Positions 7,665-16,818 of a stretch of DNA of 64,000 nucleotides are shown piece after piece (the first letter of the stretch is position 1; the number at the start of each line of letters is the position of its first letter). The notes under the pieces are model-generated. The model saw only the letters and a program-made list of their open reading frames with translations, searched no databases and was not told where the DNA came from. A program made the translations under genes and the position numbers. This DNA comes from Allorhodopirellula heiligendammensis (GTDB lineage: Bacteria; Planctomycetota; Planctomycetia; Pirellulales; Pirellulaceae): the NCBI RefSeq assembly GCF_007860105.1, contig NZ_SJPU01000001.1, positions 1,346,118-1,410,117 of the forward strand, given 5' to 3'.

Positions 7665-8867
7665 TTAAATAATCCCTGGTGCTTTCACATCGATGCCCTT
7701 GAGTGACATCTTCAATGCGTCTTTGTTTGGAGCGACCGCGAACGCGGTAGGTCGATCGATGAGGTCATCATCGATCAACTGTTTCAAACTCATAGTAAAA
7801 TCTTGCATGCCGTCTTCGGCACCGATGCGAATCGCATCGGGCAATTTGTTGTCATGCCCTTCGAGCACGAGTTTACGAATCATCGGTGTGAATGTCATTA
7901 CCTCGCAGGTCGGCACCCGTGATACGCCTGGGCGAATGCTGCGGAGTAGTTTTTGGGCGACGATGCCCTTCATATTGAATGCAATCGCGCTGCGGATAGC
8001 GCGGTGCATGTCTTGCGGGAACAAATCGAGGATCCGGCCGATACACGTTGACGAACTGGCGGCGTGAATCGTTCCAAACACTAGGTGGCCGGTCTCGGCC
8101 GCGTGGATGGCGGTCATGAACGTCTCCTCATCGCGAAGCTCGCCGACGAGGATAATGTCGGGGTCTTCCCGCACGGCGTGCTTCATGCCGACGCTAAAGT
8201 CGACCACGTCTTGCCCGATCTCGCGTTGGTTGATCAGCGCTTTGTCTTCGGTGAAAATAAACTCGATTGGATCTTCGAGCGTCAGAATGTGTTTGCGGTA
8301 GATGCTGTTGATGTAGTTGAGCATCGAGCCGATCGTGGTACTTTTGCCCGACCCCGTCACCCCGGCGAGCAGCACCATGCCTTGTTCAAAGTGGCACAGG
8401 TTCTCGATCGAGTCGGGCAGGAACAAGCCGCGAAAATCGGGGATGAAATTGCTGATCCGCCGTGCCACTAAACCGATATTACCGAGTGACTTGAGCATAT
8501 TGACGCGGAACCGCCAGCGGGTCCCATCGACTTCGCACTGATAAGAAAAGTCAGCCCCGCCCTCCTCTTCGAAGATGATCAGGTTGCGTTCGTCCATCAT
8601 CGGCAATAGCAGCCGAACCATCTCCTCGGCTTCGATTGGACCGCGATTGAGCGGTTTGAGTTCGCCACCGACGCGTACCATCGGCGGCTGACCGACTTTC
8701 ATGTGCAAGTCGGACCCTTCGAGTTTGACCAGGGCACGAAAAATCTTATCGACCTCGAGTTCTTTTTTCTCTTGGAGCAGGGAACTCTTTAGCCGCGAGG
8801 CGACTGCTTCGGCGGACATATTGCGACCCGCAGCAGGAGGCGCTTTGGCAGGTTTACCGTGTGACAT
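7665..8867 (-). CDS. pilT: Twitching-motility ATPase PilT-like
   Basis: A 400-residue PilT-family ATPase, the hexameric cytoplasmic motor that retracts type IV pili. The N-terminal PAS-like half contains GSDLHMKVGQPPMVRVGGEL. Walker A is GVTGSGKSTTIGSML, the Asp box includes TLEDPIEF, Walker B is IILVGELRDEET, and the His box is GTIHAASS, all with the expected residues. A 40-residue extension rich in Lys and Ala precedes the usual start and ends in a charged segment LQEKKELEVDKIFRALV. The gene for the catalytically dead PilB-like protein follows directly (TAA then GTG). No pilin or pilB gene is in the window. Confidence 0.92.
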   Translation of the reverse strand: MSHGKPAKAPPAAGRNMSAEAVASRLKSSLLQEKKELEVDKIFRALVKLEGSDLHMKVGQPPMVRVGGELKPLNRGPIEAEEMVRLLLPMMDERNLIIFEEEGGADFSYQCEVDGTRWRFRVNMLKSLGNIGLVARRISNFIPDFRGLFLPDSIENLCHFEQGMVLLAGVTGSGKSTTIGSMLNYINSIYRKHILTLEDPIEFIFTEDKALINQREIGQDVVDFSVGMKHAVREDPDIILVGELRDEETFMTAIHAAETGHLVFGTIHAASSSTCIGRILDLFPQDMHRAIRSAIAFNMKGIVAQKLLRSIRPGVSRVPTCEVMTFTPMIRKLVLEGHDNKLPDAIRIGAEDGMQDFTMSLKQLIDDDLIDRPTAFAVAPNKDALKMSLKGIDVKAPGII

Positions 8868-8903
8868 GAGCGAATAGGATTCGAGGGGGGAGAAGAAAGG
8901 AGC

Positions 8904-9236
8904 TCAGGATATCTTACTTGCCATGACGATCAGACGATAGAAACCGAGCGAGAACCCCAGCAAGATGCCTGCGATGGCGAAATACGGCGTGGCGTTGCCC
9001 AACCAATGGTCGAGACCATAACCCGCGCCGCCGAGAACCAGCGAGTAGGTGGCCAGTTCGAAACCCGACGATGCCAGCCTCAGGAGGGTTTGTCGTTCTT
9101 GGGCAGACTGCGATGGCGTGGGTGAGTGGGCGGAGCGATTTGTCGGGTGACCGGCCAGCGGCGCCGCGTTAGGGGCGTCATCAGCGTCGTCACTAGGGGC
9201 GTCATCAGGGGCGGGAGGGGGAGTCGAGTCCATCAT
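8904..9236 (-). CDS. AtpZ/AtpI-family small membrane protein
   Basis: A 110-residue protein with a Pro/Asp/Ala-rich N-terminal tail of about 45 residues and two hydrophobic segments around ELATYSLVLGGAGYGLDHWL and YFAIAGILLGFSLGFYRLIV. The GxGYxLDxWL and GxLLGFxxGxY patterns fit AtpZ/AtpI-type subunits that accompany F-type ATP synthase operons, where they assist ring assembly or magnesium transport. No ATP synthase genes are visible here, although the operon could lie outside the window. It stands 36 bases upstream of pilT on the same strand. Start may be ATG 9236 or the adjacent ATG 9233. The family call is fairly good; the role is inferred. Confidence 0.65.
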   Translation of the reverse strand: MMDSTPPPAPDDAPSDDADDAPNAAPLAGHPTNRSAHSPTPSQSAQERQTLLRLASSGFELATYSLVLGGAGYGLDHWLGNATPYFAIAGILLGFSLGFYRLIVMASKIS

Positions 9237-9542
9237 TCAGACCATTTTAGTGATGTGGCGAGACGGCAACGTAGTCAATGTTACCTCGACCTTGACGGAA
9301 ACTCGGTTTCAGACGCTCTTCGTCCGCATCTTTTTTGACTGATTTGGACAATTTAACCAGCCAGCCCTAGAACCTTGGGTGGTCCCTTGCCATAATACTT
9401 GGGCAGCAAATTCCCCCGTTACGTTATGCTTCTGGGGGCGATCTTGGTGTTTGACCGAGTGCCCGATCCATGGGCTGCGCTGCACACCTTTTTTGCACGT
9501 CACCTGGGCTGCGTCCCAGGTTGCATTGACGAGGAATCCTCC

Positions 9543-10910
9543 ATGATCACCAACGCCGACCTCAGTTCCCAGACCCGCCGTGAACTGGCCGAGATGGCCA
9601 AAAATTATGGTGTCGCGGGGTGGCACTCAATGCGGAAAGACGATTTGGTCAGCGAGATCAAGAAAGTGCAACGCCGTCTCCGCCGACAGGCTGCTGCTGA
9701 AAAACCAAGCGATTCGGCTGCGGCGACGACTCCGCGGCGGACGGGCAGTCAAGGGGCTGCGAAGCGAAAACCTGCCAACCGCTCGACGACGGTCAGTTCC
9801 AAGACAATTTCGGCCAAAAAATCCTCGGGGAGCAAGACAGCCTCGCTGACAGCGAGCAAGTCGTCACCGGCGGCGCGGAAATCGACGAGTTCGAAGTCAT
9901 CCAGTGCGGCCTCCCGCAACAAGTCCCGTAAAACCACATCGCGAAACGACGCTCCTTTGCCGGAGTTGGATGAACCGAAAATCTCGGAGAAAACGCTGCG
10001 GATTCGCGCAGAAATGCGGCGCCGCCGCGAGCTGATGCAAAAACACAAGGATCTCTCGACGAACACTCTCGTCGGCGGATCGGCTGTCAGCGGCGGTTCC
10101 GAACGCCACCGCACCACCGCGCCGCACCGCGACCGCATCGCATTGCTCGTCCGCGATTCGTATTGGCTTCAAGCGAGTTGGGAAGTCACCCAAGCGAGTG
10201 TCCAGCGAGCCCAATCAGCGCTCGCCGAGCAATGGCATTCGGCGGTACCGACCCTGCGACTGTTGTCCGTGGGTGACGTTTCGAGCAATCGCGCCGAAAC
10301 CGTCTCTCGCGATATTGCAGTCCATGGCGGAGTGAGTACGTGGTACATCGACGTCCAAGACCCGCCATCGCGTTATCGAGTTGCACTTGGGTACCTCGCC
10401 GGAAATGGATCGTTTCACTGCCTCTGCCGAAGTAACATTGTGGAAACGCCGGTGCCTGGTGATTGCGAGCGATTGGACGAGCATTGGCAGGATATTGCCG
10501 AAGACTACGAGCGGATCTACGCCCTCAGTGGAGGTCTCGAAACTGGCAGCGGTGAGTTGCGGGAAGCCTTCGAAGATCGTTTGCAGCGGCGAATGCCGCA
10601 TGCGGTCGAGTCGGGTAGCATGACCGGTGACCCCTCGCTCCTGCGTCAATCGAAATTGCGATTGGATGTACAGGCTGAACTGATCGTGTTCGGCAAGACC
10701 GATCCCACCGCTTCGGTGAGCGTTTCTGGTCATCCCGTGAAATTACAGAAAGACGGTGCCTTTACCGTGCGGTTGGATTTCCCTGACAAGCGGCAAGTGC
10801 TGCCCATCACCGCTGAGACGCGTGACGGGATGCGGCAGCGCACCACGGTGTTCGCCGTCGAACGCAATACGAAGGTGATGGATACCGTCGAACTCGCAGA
10901 AAACAATTAG
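9543..10910 (+). CDS. DUF4912 protein with N-terminal Rho-N/SAP-like domain
   Basis: A 455-residue protein in three parts. Residues 1-50 (TRRELAEMAKNYGVAGWHSM, then KDDLVSEI) look like the Rho N-terminal/SAP helical domain that binds nucleic acid. Residues 50-150 are a low-complexity Lys/Ser/Thr/Arg linker. From about residue 195 comes the DUF4912 domain (RIALLVRDSYWLQASWEVT, later WYIDVQDPPSRYRVALGYL), an all-beta fold of unknown role that includes a conserved aspartate-rich strand. A C-terminal piece FGKTDPTASVSVSGHPVKLQ resembles an Ig-like repeat. The open frame extends upstream to 9399, but the protein-like sequence starts at ATG 9543. Function unknown. Confidence 0.8.
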   Translation: MITNADLSSQTRRELAEMAKNYGVAGWHSMRKDDLVSEIKKVQRRLRRQAAAEKPSDSAAATTPRRTGSQGAAKRKPANRSTTVSSKTISAKKSSGSKTASLTASKSSPAARKSTSSKSSSAASRNKSRKTTSRNDAPLPELDEPKISEKTLRIRAEMRRRRELMQKHKDLSTNTLVGGSAVSGGSERHRTTAPHRDRIALLVRDSYWLQASWEVTQASVQRAQSALAEQWHSAVPTLRLLSVGDVSSNRAETVSRDIAVHGGVSTWYIDVQDPPSRYRVALGYLAGNGSFHCLCRSNIVETPVPGDCERLDEHWQDIAEDYERIYALSGGLETGSGELREAFEDRLQRRMPHAVESGSMTGDPSLLRQSKLRLDVQAELIVFGKTDPTASVSVSGHPVKLQKDGAFTVRLDFPDKRQVLPITAETRDGMRQRTTVFAVERNTKVMDTVELAENN

Positions 10911-10960
10911 CCCCCGCCCGAACTTGGAACGGTCCGTTCCGACTCCTTTGACCCGCTGCG

Positions 10961-11743
10961 ATGCGCAACATGATGTTCTCTTCCAAATTGTTTACCGGGT
11001 GGGTGCTGGCAAGCGTGCTCGCCGTGCCACTGTTTTCCGCTAATTTGCCGGCCGCTGAGTCGTCAAAGCACAAACCGTTAAACGTGCTCTTGATCACCAG
11101 CGGTTGCTGCCACGATTACGACTTTCAGGGCAAAGCATTGCAGTTGGCTGCTGAAAAGGCTGGCGTGAAAGTGGCGTGGACGGTGGTTTCCAAGGGTGGT
11201 ACGGGAACTCAGGCTAAGATCGATCTGTACGAGTCCCCCGACTGGGCCGACGGATTTGACCTCGTTGTCCACAATGAGTGCTTCGCCGGTACGAAAGACC
11301 CCGAGTACATCCGTAGGATCACAGCGGCGCACCACGCCGGTGTTCCCGCAGTTGTCATTCACTGCGCCATGCACACCTACCGCGATACGAAAATTGACGA
11401 TTGGCGGGAATTCCTCGGTGTGACCAGTCGCCGACATGAACATCAGGCTCGCTATGGGGTCGAAGTCCAAACGGCCGATCATCCAATTATGCGAGAGTTT
11501 CCTGAGCCCTACACCATGCCCATGGATGAACTGTACGTCATTGAGAAGGTGTGGCCAAATACGACGGTACTGGCGACGTCGAAGAGCCAAGTCGACGGCA
11601 AATCGTATCCGGTGATTTGGACGAACCAATACGGTAAAGCCCGGGTCTTTGGAACCACGTACGGTCATTCCAAAGACACCTTTCAGGATGATGAATATCT
11701 CGCGCTGCTCGTCCGCGGCATGCAGTGGGCCGTCAGTCAGTAG
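10961..11743 (+). CDS. Secreted ThuA-domain protein
   Basis: A 260-residue protein with a signal peptide (about residues 1-30, hydrophobic core LFTGWVLASVLAVPLFSANLP, cleavage likely after the AAES region). The rest is a ThuA-like, class I glutamine-amidotransferase-type fold: LNVLLITSGCCHDYDFQGKA at the start of the domain, DLVVHNECFAG, VPAVVIHCAMHTYR, HPIMREFPEPY and a C-terminal VFGTTYGHSKDTFQDDEY segment. In planctomycetes such proteins are very common and are thought to act in sugar metabolism outside the cytoplasm; the reaction is not established. It follows the DUF4912 gene after 50 bases. Confidence 0.85.
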   Translation: MRNMMFSSKLFTGWVLASVLAVPLFSANLPAAESSKHKPLNVLLITSGCCHDYDFQGKALQLAAEKAGVKVAWTVVSKGGTGTQAKIDLYESPDWADGFDLVVHNECFAGTKDPEYIRRITAAHHAGVPAVVIHCAMHTYRDTKIDDWREFLGVTSRRHEHQARYGVEVQTADHPIMREFPEPYTMPMDELYVIEKVWPNTTVLATSKSQVDGKSYPVIWTNQYGKARVFGTTYGHSKDTFQDDEYLALLVRGMQWAVSQ

Positions 11744-11882
11744 CGATCGTTCTAGGCGGGAGGTCGACATTCACCGCTGGCGGTGGCGTACGCCGCCGCA
11801 ATTGGCTGGCCTAACGGGCTGTTGTTTCATGGGCCCGATTGGTTCACGAGGCCGATTTGGTTCACAGGCCTGATTGATTTCG

Positions 11883-11911
11883 TAATCCAACGAGTCCTAA
11901 TCCAACGAGTC
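11883..11911. repeat. Short tandem duplication between convergent genes
   Basis: The 14-base sequence TAATCCAACGAGTC occurs twice in tandem, separated by one base, in the 219-base gap between the ThuA gene and the dioxygenase gene. Just upstream the phrase GATTGGTTCAC/GATTTGGTTCAC is also repeated. Nothing else is seen in this gap. These look like slippage duplications without a clear role. Confidence 0.5.
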
Positions 11912-11962
11912 GGACTACGGATCAGGAGTTTCAAAGAGCTCCTACCGCTCAGCAGGTTGAGC

Positions 11963-12649
11963 CTATTGTTTCATTTGCCGATCGTCGGGAGTGCGGCCGA
12001 GAACGATATCGAAGTTCGCGCTCCACTCGCCAATTTTTGAATCCGGCACAGGCTTGAAATCGGCCATCACCAGTTCTTGACGTGCTTTGTCGCCGGCAGC
12101 ACGGAAGACGCCGTCACGTGAGTTTTTCTCGTAGCCACGCATCATGCACTGGGTCGTCAGCAGTTCATGACCGTTCTGCGAGACCTTGATGTGAATGTGG
12201 GGAGCGGGCCGGCCGGGGTAGGGGACGGGCTTGATGGTGCGAAAGCGGTAGCCGCCGTCGGCAGCCGTCTCAAACTTTCCGTAGCCTTGAAAGTTGGGAT
12301 CCTGCTGCTGTTTCTTGCCGTTGCTGTCGCGTGAGTGAAGATACACTGCGTTAGCGTCACACTGCCAGATTTCAATTGATGCGTTCCGCACCGGCGATCC
12401 CGCTTTCGTCAAAATCCGACCCGTCAGATGAGTGATTTCGCCCACCGCAGGCGTGGTGCTGTCACCGATCACGATCAAATCGTTGTCACGATCGAGCGGA
12501 AGGTGATCGGGATAGAACGGCCCTTCGGTCAGGCGGGGTGTCGCCATCAATTCTTCGGCGAAGAGGCCGCGAGTGGTGAATAGTGCAGTTCCGCCGGCCA
12601 ACAGCATGGACCGCCGCGAATAGGGAGGAGAGGGTATCGAGCGAGACAT
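11963..12649 (-). CDS. Intradiol ring-cleavage dioxygenase-like protein, exported
   Basis: A 228-residue protein of the intradiol dioxygenase family (protocatechuate 3,4-dioxygenase beta-like), which opens catechol rings with non-haem Fe(III). The N terminus SRRSMLLAGGTALF looks like a Tat-type or general export signal. PRLTEGPFYPD is the typical entry, IEIWQCDANAVYLHS carries the first iron-binding Tyr region, GGYRFRTIKPVPYPG the second, and APHIHIKV supplies the two His ligands. Start at ATG 12649 (MSRSIPSPP); the frame is open further upstream to 13141, but that part is antisense to the histidine kinase. It is divergent from that kinase with a 281-base gap. Substrate unknown. Confidence 0.85.
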   Translation of the reverse strand: MSRSIPSPPYSRRSMLLAGGTALFTTRGLFAEELMATPRLTEGPFYPDHLPLDRDNDLIVIGDSTTPAVGEITHLTGRILTKAGSPVRNASIEIWQCDANAVYLHSRDSNGKKQQQDPNFQGYGKFETAADGGYRFRTIKPVPYPGRPAPHIHIKVSQNGHELLTTQCMMRGYEKNSRDGVFRAAGDKARQELVMADFKPVPDSKIGEWSANFDIVLGRTPDDRQMKQ

Positions 12650-12930
12650 GTGCTGGGGATTCCATGTGGGAGGATGGGTTTGGCAGGATCCGTAACGGAA
12701 CGAGCGACAAATCTCATGATAGGCATTTGCGATGCGTCGGGCGACAGTGAAAATTGCCGGGTTGGCGTGCTGGTCAGCACGGGGCCTGCCGACAGGGAGT
12801 AGCCGCAGTCGTCGGAACGTGGATGCACGCTCAGGCGAGCATCGCGACGGATCCCGCCTGACAGATGCTGGTGGTCCTTTCGCCAGCCCTGGCGGATTTT
12901 CCAGCGATTGGTTTGAGTTAGAATGCCCAT

Positions 12931-14292
12931 GTGAAAAATCATTCGACGTTTCGTTCGCTCCGATTTCGCTTGCTCGCACCGATGGTGGCTGCGGCACTGC
13001 TGGCGGCCGCGATCGTAGCGGTTGCGTCGTACGGGTTGGGCGCACGGTGGGCCACCGAGGAATTGCAATCTCGCTTCGAAGCGATTGAACAGTCGCTCTC
13101 CGGCTCCAGTTTTCCACTCCATGAACGCGTGCTCGATTCATTGGCGGAATTGACTCAAACCGAACTTGTCAGCGTGAATGCAGCGGGCGCGGTCATCCAT
13201 AGCACCATCGACCTGGATGACGGTGCCCAGGGACGGTTTGAATCGAGCGAGGACGGTCGAACATTCCATACCCTCTCGTTCCCTGTTCGGAACGAGGTAA
13301 CCCGCCAGGATCGCGTAGCCGGCATCAGCGTGCTGTTTGATAAAAGCCAGATCGAGGCGAGTCGCCGGCGGGCAGCGATTCTACCGCTCGCTACCGGTCT
13401 GTCGACCATTCTGGCTTTGACGACCATCATGCTGCTGTTATCGTCACGCTTGATCAACCGTGTGGGCAAACTGCAGCAAAGAGTGGAGTTGGTCGCCGGC
13501 GGTGATTTTCAATCCACCGTCTCCGATGACATCGATGATGAGATCGGTAGGTTGGGCGGCGCCGTGGATTCGATGGCCTCTCAGCTGAGCCGACTATGGA
13601 GTCAGATTAATCGCCAACAGAGTGAGAAGTTGTTGCATCAAATTGCGGGCGGGATGGCCCATCAGCTTCGCAACAGTCTGACCGGTGCCCGCATGGCGGT
13701 GGAAATGCATGCTCAACAGTGTCCGGCTGCCGAGGACGAGGGTATCGCGGTGGCAATTGCGCAGATGGAGGTGGCTGAGGATTACGTTCGTCGACTGCTA
13801 TTGGTTGCCTCGGGACGGCAGGATGAGGATCGCCCGGCCGAGGTGCAGTCCTGTTTTGAGGATGTCCGCAGTAGCGTGTCGCCGATTGCGAGACACTTGC
13901 ATGTGAGTATGCGGTGGATGGTGAACGGCTTGCCCGCGGTCGATGTCTCTCATTCCCAAGGAGGCGTGGGTGGTGAGATTCTGGACGGCCCCACCTGGAT
14001 CGCGGCCGCCAGCAATCTCATTCACAACGCGATCCAGGCTGGCAATGACGTCCATGTTGAACTGAGAGCGATCCGAAATGATTGTGTCCGCTTGAGTGTT
14101 TCCGACGATGGGCCCGGTGTGCCGGAGTCGATCGCCGCGGATGTGTTCGAGCCGTTCGTGACATCCAAGCCTGAAGGCATGGGACTGGGGTTGTCAGTGG
14201 TTCGGCGTGCTGCCGAGCGGCTCGGTGGTGACGTGCGCTGGCGACGTGAAATTGATCGAACCTGCTTTGAACTGGATGCCCAACTTCGATGA
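12931..14292 (+). CDS. Membrane sensor histidine kinase
   Basis: A 453-residue sensor kinase. A transmembrane helix (residues 13-34), an extracytoplasmic sensor region (about 35-148, no recognised domain) and a second helix (149-171) precede a HAMP linker and a HisKA-like dimerisation helix. The phosphoacceptor is His244 in GMAHQLRNSLTGARMA; the usual glutamate after the histidine is Gln and the proline of HExxNP is Ser. The ATPase domain is complete: NLIHNAIQAG (N box), DDGPGVPES (G1), then GMGLGLSVVRRAAERLGG (G2). It starts with GTG 12931 and overlaps the regulator gene by four bases (ATGA), so the two form one signalling pair. The signal is unknown. Confidence 0.92.
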   Translation: MKNHSTFRSLRFRLLAPMVAAALLAAAIVAVASYGLGARWATEELQSRFEAIEQSLSGSSFPLHERVLDSLAELTQTELVSVNAAGAVIHSTIDLDDGAQGRFESSEDGRTFHTLSFPVRNEVTRQDRVAGISVLFDKSQIEASRRRAAILPLATGLSTILALTTIMLLLSSRLINRVGKLQQRVELVAGGDFQSTVSDDIDDEIGRLGGAVDSMASQLSRLWSQINRQQSEKLLHQIAGGMAHQLRNSLTGARMAVEMHAQQCPAAEDEGIAVAIAQMEVAEDYVRRLLLVASGRQDEDRPAEVQSCFEDVRSSVSPIARHLHVSMRWMVNGLPAVDVSHSQGGVGGEILDGPTWIAAASNLIHNAIQAGNDVHVELRAIRNDCVRLSVSDDGPGVPESIAADVFEPFVTSKPEGMGLGLSVVRRAAERLGGDVRWRREIDRTCFELDAQLR

Positions 14293-15689
14293 CAAGTCAA
14301 CAAACGGTGCTCGTGGTCGATGATGAACCGACGATCTGCTGGGCACTGGAGAAAATGCTCGTGGGGGAAGGCCACCGCGTGGTCACGGCGTCGAGCGCTG
14401 AAGAGGGGTTGCGGCTGGCGAGAGAACATTCCATCGCCATGGTCATCTTGGATGTTCGTTTGCCTCATATGGACGGCATCACGGCGCTTCCTAAGTTTCT
14501 TGACGCCACCGACAATGCGTCCGTGGTCATCATCACTGCGTTTGGCGATTTGGAAACAGCCGTCGCGGCGGTCAAGAACGGAGCGAGCGACTATCTGACC
14601 AAACCATTCAAGTTGGAAGATGCGTTGCGAACGTGCCGAACGGCATTGCAAAAATCGGCGCAGCGTTCGGCTCCCACCGCCACCCAGCCGATGTTACTGG
14701 ATCGAACCGTGTTGGTGGGCACCTCGCCTGCGATGCAGCAAGTGTTCCGGCAAATTGCCTTGGTCGCCGACAGTGACCTGTCCGTCTTGATTACCGGGGA
14801 GACTGGGACCGGCAAGGAACTTGTTGCCGCTGCGATTGCCCGGCACAGCAATCGAACCAATGCAGCCTACATTCCGATTGCCCCGGTAGCGCTCAATCCG
14901 GAGCTGATCGAAAGCGAGCTGTTTGGACATGTCAAAGGTGCGTTTACGGGAGCCAGTGAAGATCGGGCGGGGTTGTTTGAACGTGCCGAAGGCGGCACGG
15001 TGCTGTTGGACGAGATTGGCGATTTAGCACTGGGTACGCAGGCGAAATTGTTGCGGGTCTTAGAACAAGGTCAATACAGTCGCGTGGGCGATGTCAAACC
15101 GCGGACAGCAGATGTCCGCATTTTGGCGGCGACCAACAGTGATCTGCACGATGCAGTAGCGTCCGGCAGTTTTCGCGAGGACTTGTTTCATCGGCTGACA
15201 GGAGTCCAGATTCATCTGCCGCCACTGCGCGAACGCCTCGATGACATCGCGCCACTCTGTCATCATTTTCTCGCCGCCATGGAATATGCTGACACGGGCA
15301 TCGACGAGGTTTTGTTAGCTGAATTACAACAGCGACCCTGGCACGGCAACGTTCGCGAACTGAAGAATGCGGTGAGTCATGCGGCGGTTGTGGCGCGCGG
15401 TCGCAGGCTCAATATCAGCGACTTCCCCGACCCCAAACCAGGTCGTGATACCGAACCCGTGTCGTCGGATCGTTCACTTGAGCGCGTCGTCGAAGCGTGG
15501 ACGACCGCAACGCTCGCGGCTCACCCCGACACCGAAACTCTGCACGCTGATTTTTTGACCGCCAGCGAACCCGCGTTGCTGCGCGTGATGCTCCAGCACA
15601 CCGGCGGTAACCGCGCCAAAGCTGCCGAGATGCTCGGTATCCACCGTGGGACCCTGCGAGATCGTTTGCGCGCCTATCGCATTGACTGA
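14289..15689 (+). CDS. NtrC-family sigma-54-dependent response regulator
   Basis: A 466-residue response regulator with receiver, AAA+ and DNA-binding domains. Receiver: acidic pair DDE at residues 11-13, phospho-acceptor Asp55 in VILDVRLPH, Lys105 in LTKPFK. AAA+ domain: Walker A GETGTGKE, the sigma-54 contact loop GAFTGA, Walker B-type VLLDEIGDL, the sensor region [10 protein letters not shown], and the R-finger segment [15 protein letters not shown] terminus: a Fis-like helix-turn-helix, [20 protein letters not shown]. The GAFTGA motif means it can activate RNA polymerase with sigma-54. It is translated from the ATG overlapping the kinase stop. Targets are not seen in the sequence. Confidence 0.95.
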   Translation: MTSQQTVLVVDDEPTICWALEKMLVGEGHRVVTASSAEEGLRLAREHSIAMVILDVRLPHMDGITALPKFLDATDNASVVIITAFGDLETAVAAVKNGASDYLTKPFKLEDALRTCRTALQKSAQRSAPTATQPMLLDRTVLVGTSPAMQQVFRQIALVADSDLSVLITGETGTGKELVAAAIARHSNRTNAAYIPIAPVALNPELIESELFGHVKGAFTGASEDRAGLFERAEGGTVLLDEIGDLALGTQAKLLRVLEQGQYSRVGDVKPRTADVRILAATNSDLHDAVASGSFREDLFHRLTGVQIHLPPLRERLDDIAPLCHHFLAAMEYADTGIDEVLLAELQQRPWHGNVRELKNAVSHAAVVARGRRLNISDFPDPKPGRDTEPVSSDRSLERVVEAWTTATLAAHPDTETLHADFLTASEPALLRVMLQHTGGNRAKAAEMLGIHRGTLRDRLRAYRID

Positions 15690-15798
15690 GGTGTGAGCTC
15701 AAGTGCCGTCAGGCATGGGAGAAAAGCTATTCAACTAGACTTCGATCAAAATTTCTTTCTACGGTCCAGCGACTACCTTTTCATTTCGGTATCGAACC

Positions 15799-16488
15799 CT
15801 ATCTCGCGGTGTCGACGCCGAGACGTGTTTTAAGTTGCTCGAAGCGCTCACGCATTCGCTCACTGCTGCTGTGGACGTGTTCGGCTTCGGTGACGAAGCG
15901 AATTTTGTTGTCGGGGAAGACGTCTCCGGCGATCAATGTTTCTCGGAAGCCCGTTAGCGGAGAGCCGTATGCAATCAGTAGCTTGTGTTCGTCGAGTTGG
16001 ATTTCCTGTTGCCGGCTGGGGCTGATGACGGCGATTCCTGTGCAACCGTCATCGGTTAGGACGTCTTCGAATTCCAACAGGATTGATTTCAGCACCGGCA
16101 CGTCGATGTGATCACGGTAGAGATCCTCGTGATGTGAACGGCAGTGATGACTTGTTTCGAGCACCACGTCGACAACATTGTCGAGTTGATCGATCAAACT
16201 AAAGAAAGTATCCATCAAGATTGATTTGGTGACCGCAGCCATGATCACAGGCGTCGTTGCGCCGCTGGTCTCATCGACGTACTTGTCATACCGAAAGCCT
16301 TGGCGTGGCGGAATTCGTACGTCATACGAAGGTCGGATGGCGTCTGTCAATTCGAAGCTACCATAGGTTTTGATGCCCATGTGAACTTGCAGTTCTTCAT
16401 CGCTAAGACGTTCGAAACTGCCTGGACCCGTCGACGTACTGGGATGTTCAGTCGTGGAAGGCCGGAGGATGCGTTTGAGGAAGCCCAT
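15799..16488 (-). CDS. Hypothetical protein, 229 residues
   Basis: I do not recognise this family. The protein is soluble, with a short polar N terminus (MGFLKRILRPST) and an even mix of charged and hydrophobic residues after about residue 35. The middle carries DQLDNVVDVVLETSHHCRSH and LKSILLEFEDVLTDDGCTG; the C-terminal part has RETLIAGDVFPDNKIRFV and ends in a likely amphipathic helix RMRERFEQLKTRL. No signal peptide or membrane segment. The length, codon use and start at ATG 16488 are consistent with a real gene. It is convergent with the response-regulator gene. Confidence 0.75.
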   Translation of the reverse strand: MGFLKRILRPSTTEHPSTSTGPGSFERLSDEELQVHMGIKTYGSFELTDAIRPSYDVRIPPRQGFRYDKYVDETSGATTPVIMAAVTKSILMDTFFSLIDQLDNVVDVVLETSHHCRSHHEDLYRDHIDVPVLKSILLEFEDVLTDDGCTGIAVISPSRQQEIQLDEHKLLIAYGSPLTGFRETLIAGDVFPDNKIRFVTEAEHVHSSSERMRERFEQLKTRLGVDTAR

Positions 16489-16818
16489 CGTGTTGATTCA
16501 TCGAGAAACGCGGTCATGCTGGATCAATTTCAATTGCCGTTCATACCGGCGGTTTGAAATGGTTCACCGATCAACCGGCGAACATCCAAAATTAGGTCAT
16601 GCAGCGTTCGGGGCGTCGCGAAGCTGTACGAACTGCGTAAATCGAACGGAATGAGTGGAGTGATTCGCCTTATCGCCGTTACAATCGTTTTAATCGTCTG
16701 GGATGAGTTCGCGACGCCCGCTGCGCTGCGGTTGCCGATCGCACCGCTACGTTGGAAACTTGCAGGGCAGCCTGACTCGGAACGGAGAAAACCAGAGCAA
16801 TGCAGGACGGTAACGCAA

